Part shown: piece by piece, positions 60,640 to 64,000 of the stretch
Position numbering within the stretch: the first letter of the stretch is position 1
How the letters are laid out: each line of letters starts with the position of its first letter
Source: Flagellimonas marinaquae
Lineage (GTDB): Bacteria > Bacteroidota > Bacteroidia > Flavobacteriales > Flavobacteriaceae
Length of the DNA: 64,000 bases
Assembly: GCF_003992675.1 (NCBI RefSeq)
Contig: NZ_RZMZ01000007.1
Coordinates: 372,001-436,000, forward strand
Direction: 5' to 3'
The notes under the pieces: generated by a model
What the model was told of the DNA's origin: nothing
Seen by the model: only the letters and a program-made list of their open reading frames with translations
Databases searched by the model: none
Made by a program: the position numbers and the translations under genes

Positions 60640-61428
60640 TTATAGTTTTCTAATTTTTATGTTTCTGAACCAAATGGGACTTGCATGGTCTTGCAATGCA
60701 ATGTAGCCTGTCTTATACTTTCCATAATCTGGGGCATTGTCCCATTTTCCTGAATTCTTTTTGGCTTTCCAGTCTTCTGACCAAGGCTCAAACTCCAATA
60801 GTTTTTTGCCGTTGAGCCAATGCTCTACTTTTTCCGGGGTAAACACAATTTTTGATGAATTCCATTCCCCGACGGGATTCAATTGTTTTTGAGATTCGTC
60901 TGCGGTGTGCATGGCGTAGTCCGCTCCCGTTTTTTGCCAATCCTGGAGGAGTTCGGGATGTTCTGCACCAAACTGCGAGTTGTACCCTGTTAAATCGTGG
61001 ATGTCCGCATAGTTTTCGTCGTCGATGATCTGATATTCTGGTGCCACCTCTGGCGGGCCATCGTACCCTTCTTTAACATGATAAAAAATACCACTGTTGG
61101 CACCTTCTGGGATTTTCCATTCCATATAAAGCTCAAAATTATCGAACTCTTCTGCACCGTAGATAATGTCCTTGCCTCCGGTATAATCCTGTTCCAGGCC
61201 GAGTTCAGTGTCAAAAGTGAGTACACTGTCCTTAATGGTCCATCCGGGAGGTAGGGAGTCCATGTTGTACCCTCGCCAACCGTCTAGACTGGTGCCATTG
61301 AACAAATACACCCATTCGGGTTGTTCTTCAGCTGTTTCGGAAGGGGTTGTTTGGTCTTTTTGTTTTGATGTGTCTTTGCAAGCGGCCAACGCCAAAAAGA
61401 TAGCGGCGAGCCTCAAAAATTTAGGCAT
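60640..61428 (-). CDS. DUF1080 (3-keto-disaccharide hydrolase-like) lipoprotein
   Basis: This 262-residue lipoprotein has a signal peptide with lipobox LAAC (Cys17) and a DUF1080 beta-sandwich: WVYLFNGTSLDGWRGYNMD, DNFELYMEWKIPEGANSGIFYH, PEYQIIDDENYAD, GYIALQDHASPIWFRNIKI (each cited in part). DUF1080 members cleave 3-keto-glucosides in gut and marine Bacteroidota. It is upstream of the Gfo/Idh/MocA oxidoreductase. Together they form a two-enzyme unit: one oxidises the glycoside and the other cleaves the product. Confidence 0.9.
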   Translation of the reverse strand: MPKFLRLAAIFLALAACKDTSKQKDQTTPSETAEEQPEWVYLFNGTSLDGWRGYNMDSLPPGWTIKDSVLTFDTELGLEQDYTGGKDIIYGAEEFDNFELYMEWKIPEGANSGIFYHVKEGYDGPPEVAPEYQIIDDENYADIHDLTGYNSQFGAEHPELLQDWQKTGADYAMHTADESQKQLNPVGEWNSSKIVFTPEKVEHWLNGKKLLEFEPWSEDWKAKKNSGKWDNAPDYGKYKTGYIALQDHASPIWFRNIKIRKL

Positions 61429-61533
61429 GGTTTAGGTTTTGGTTTTTATATGCTGGGTTAAAGTACAAAATATTAGATAACTTTTTTGTTGCTTTTTAGT
61501 ACATTTAAGGCTGACTAACTCAACACTTTAAAA

Positions 61534-64000
61534 ATGAAGATTTGCTTTTTCAAGATCGGTATGCTCTTGCTTACCGCGACACTGTTTATTTCACCGGTCC
61601 ATTCCCAGCGCAGGAACAAAAAACAAAGTGGGGCGCAATACCCTGAAGAACTTTATTCGAGTCTGGAATACCGATTGATCGGTCCTTTCCGTGGTGGACG
61701 TTCCGGAACCGTTGCTGGTGTACCTGGAGAACCTAACCTATATTATTTTGGAGCCACAGGAGGAGGAGTATGGCGAACTAAAGATGGCGGAGGAACCTGG
61801 GAGAATATCTCCGATGGTTATTTTGGAGGAAGTATTGGCGCGGTTGAGGTGGCCCAAAGCGACCCTAATGTGATTTATGTTGGAGGTGGGGAACAGACCG
61901 TTCGTGGCAACGTATCCTCTGGTTACGGAGTCTGGAAGACGGTAGACGCCGGAAAAACATGGACATCCTTGGGCTTGGACGAAAGCCGACATATATCCCG
62001 AATGAGAATCCACCCAAAGGACCACAACATCGTTTACGCTGCGGTTATGGGCAATCTGTACAAGCCCACTACCGAAAGAGGTGTCTATAAAAGCACCAAC
62101 GGAGGCGAAACTTGGGAAAAAGTACTGTATGCCAATGATATGGCGGGTGCCGTTGACCTTACTTTTGACCCCAACAACCCTCGTATACTTTACGCATCTA
62201 CCTGGAGGATACAACGCACACCTTACAGCTTGAGCAGTGGTGGAGAAGGTTCTGCCCTTTGGAAGAGTACCGATAGTGGTGCAACGTGGACGGAGATTTC
62301 AAAAAATGAAGGCTTCGCGACCGATACGTTGGGGATTATAGGAGTGGCCGTAAGCCCAGTCAACAGCAATAGGGTGTGGGCCATGGTAGAAAACAAGGAA
62401 AAAGGAGGTCTCTACCGTTCCGATGATGCCGGAGCAACATGGACCTTGGTCAACAGTGATAGAAGTCTAAGGCAACGAGCGTGGTACTATACCCGTGTCT
62501 ATGCCGACACCAATAATGAAGATGTAGTCTATGTGCTCAATGTGAGCTATCATAAAAGTACGGATGGTGGAAAGACCTTCAAATCCAATAATGCACCTCA
62601 CGGAGATCACCATGATCTCTGGATTGCACCCGAAGATTCCAATCGTATGATTATGGCCGATGATGGCGGCGCCCAGGTAAGTTTTGATGGCGGGGAAACT
62701 TGGAGTACCTATCACAATCAACCTACAGCCCAATTTTATCGAGTAACTACGGATGATGCATTCCCATATCGAATTTATGTGGCGCAGCAGGATAACTCTA
62801 CCATCAGGATCAATTACCGAAGTGATGATGGATCTATCGGAGAGGACGATTGGGAAGAAACAGCAGGAGGTGAATCCGCACATATTGCCGTGGACCCTGA
62901 GAACAACGATATTGTGTATGGTGGGAGCTACGGAGGCTTTTTGACCCGTGTGAACCATGCGAACAAAACCGTGAGGGCAGTAAACGTTTGGCCCGACAAC
63001 CCAATGGGGCACGGTGCCGAAGGAATGAAGTACCGTTTCCAATGGAACTTCCCCATCATGTTCAGCAAGCACGACCCCAATAAACTCTACACCTTCTCCA
63101 ACCATGTGCACATGACGACCAACGAAGGTCAGAGCTGGGAACTGTTGAGTGGTGATTTGACCCGAAATGACCCTACAAAGCTGGTTTCCAGCGGTGGACC
63201 CATCACTCAAGATAACACCAGTGTGGAGTACTACTGTACCATTTTTGCGGCCAATGAAAGCCCTTTAAAGGAAGGATTGCTTTGGGTTGGTAGTGATGAT
63301 GGACTTATCCATGTAACCAAAGATGGAGGACAGACCTGGGAAAACGTAACACCTCCCAACATGCCCGAGTGGAACATGATCAATAGCATTGAACCTTCCG
63401 CATTTGATGAGGGAACATGCTATGTGGCCGCTACGAGGTACAAGTTGGGCGACTTTGCGCCTTACCTCTACAAGACCACTGATTATGGGAAAACATGGAC
63501 CAAAATCACCGATGGGATAGCCGATGAGCACTTCACAAGGGTGGTTCGGGAAGACCCAAAACGAAAAGGACTGCTCTACGCAGGCACCGAGACGGGAATG
63601 TATATCTCTTTTAATGATGGAGCCCAATGGGAGAAGTTCCAATTGAATTTGCCTATTGTACCCATTACCGATTTGACCATCAAGGATGACAACCTCATCG
63701 TAGCGACACAAGGAAGAAGTATTTGGGTTATCGATGACCTTACGGTATTACATCAATTGGACAATGCCAAAAAATCTGCTGATGCGATTTTGTACAAACC
63801 AAGGGACAGCTACAGAACAAAAGGTAGGGCTTCAAGAAGGCCATCCAAAACGGAAGGCGAAAACTTGGCCAATGGCGTAATCACACATTTTTATCTTAAA
63901 GATGTCTCCGAAAAGGACAGCATCGCATTGACCTACACCAAAATGAACGGGGATACCTTGGCCACCTATAGTACCTACGCCAAGGAAAAGGATAAAAAAC
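61534..64000 (+). CDS. large exported Asp-box propeller protein (VPS10/sortilin-like), partial
   Basis: The reading frame is open from ATG 61534 to the window end: 822 codons, with the C-terminus outside. A signal peptide (1-24, ending VHS-QRR) is followed by a conserved YRLIGPFRGGRSG start. At least ten BNR/Asp-box units follow (for example KDGGGTW, DAGKTW, NGGETW, DSGATW, DGGQTW), giving two joined beta-propellers as in exported glycosyl hydrolase-like or sortilin-like proteins of Bacteroidota. Catalytic activity is not shown. It is divergent from the DUF1080 gene. Confidence 0.9.
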   Translation, partial: MKICFFKIGMLLLTATLFISPVHSQRRNKKQSGAQYPEELYSSLEYRLIGPFRGGRSGTVAGVPGEPNLYYFGATGGGVWRTKDGGGTWENISDGYFGGSIGAVEVAQSDPNVIYVGGGEQTVRGNVSSGYGVWKTVDAGKTWTSLGLDESRHISRMRIHPKDHNIVYAAVMGNLYKPTTERGVYKSTNGGETWEKVLYANDMAGAVDLTFDPNNPRILYASTWRIQRTPYSLSSGGEGSALWKSTDSGATWTEISKNEGFATDTLGIIGVAVSPVNSNRVWAMVENKEKGGLYRSDDAGATWTLVNSDRSLRQRAWYYTRVYADTNNEDVVYVLNVSYHKSTDGGKTFKSNNAPHGDHHDLWIAPEDSNRMIMADDGGAQVSFDGGETWSTYHNQPTAQFYRVTTDDAFPYRIYVAQQDNSTIRINYRSDDGSIGEDDWEETAGGESAHIAVDPENNDIVYGGSYGGFLTRVNHANKTVRAVNVWPDNPMGHGAEGMKYRFQWNFPIMFSKHDPNKLYTFSNHVHMTTNEGQSWELLSGDLTRNDPTKLVSSGGPITQDNTSVEYYCTIFAANESPLKEGLLWVGSDDGLIHVTKDGGQTWENVTPPNMPEWNMINSIEPSAFDEGTCYVAATRYKLGDFAPYLYKTTDYGKTWTKITDGIADEHFTRVVREDPKRKGLLYAGTETGMYISFNDGAQWEKFQLNLPIVPITDLTIKDDNLIVATQGRSIWVIDDLTVLHQLDNAKKSADAILYKPRDSYRTKGRASRRPSKTEGENLANGVITHFYLKDVSEKDSIALTYTKMNGDTLATYSTYAKEKDKK

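Overview
The window is chromosomal DNA from a marine-type member of the Flavobacteriaceae (Bacteroidota). The evidence is the gene set: a gliding/type IX secretion (T9SS) lipoprotein of the SprE/PorW type, a subtilase with a C-terminal T9SS sorting domain, the SprE-bactofilin-AtpZ-ATP synthase order typical of the family, DUF5687/DUF3078/DUF4292/DUF3050 proteins, split F1Fo genes (no atpD/atpC here) and TAnnTTTG-like -7 boxes. The gene content resembles the Muricauda/Allomuricauda group, but that placement is inference. About 65 protein genes are present; no tRNA, rRNA, CRISPR or transposase was found.

Layout. 0-7.5 kb: a hypothetical protein, an arsenosugar-type radical SAM enzyme with its peroxidase-like partner, a fasciclin protein, a patatin, a PaaE-type reductase and a DUF5687 ABC exporter. 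7.6-16.6 kb: sprE, bactofilin, atpZ, a DUF6168-type membrane protein, then atpB-E-F-H-A-G, with a four-helix-bundle (S23/IVP family) gene inserted between atpA and atpG. 16.7-26.5 kb: flippase, dut, nucleotidyltransferase, TPR protein, DUF4292, EnvC-like activator, aldo/keto reductase, thioesterase, HU-SPOR protein, dprA. 26.5-29.6 kb: a repeat-rich accessory zone around a BspA-like surface lipoprotein. 29.6-38.4 kb: DUF3078, hflX, T9SS subtilase, DEDDy exonuclease, ogt, CNNM/CBS protein, serine hydrolase. 38.5-46.1 kb: a minus-strand heme operon hemA-C-D-E-(DUF6973-like)-F-phzF-(second four-helix-bundle gene)-hemB, with a divergent AraC regulator; hemH and a DUF3050 gene follow at 50 kb. 47-64 kb: ThuA, DUF1460, MscS, MATE, lactonase, a zinc-ribbon/SPFH pair, DUF2237, an Ig-like protein, DinB, Gfo/Idh/MocA with DUF1080, and the start of a large Asp-box propeller protein cut by the window end.

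Most unusual signal. Both four-helix-bundle genes sit inside essential operons and each is bracketed by short arrays of degenerate 7-bp units in inverted orientation. The core is NNGAGTT around the atp copy and NNAAGCT around the hem copy. Start and stop codons lie in, or directly against, the arrays. Longer gene-free arrays of the same 7-bp design (NNGAGTT, AGGAGTC, NNNCAAG, AAACCTT) fill the gaps around the BspA-like gene. This looks like one family of heptamer-repeat elements, some carrying an S23-type protein whose type may match the heptamer core. A second class of dispersed palindromic repeats (TTCGACT...CTCA...GAAATGACA) occurs at about nine sites. Three of them carry an extra roughly 20-bp GC-rich palindrome at the same internal position, and one supplies the stop codon of hemD.
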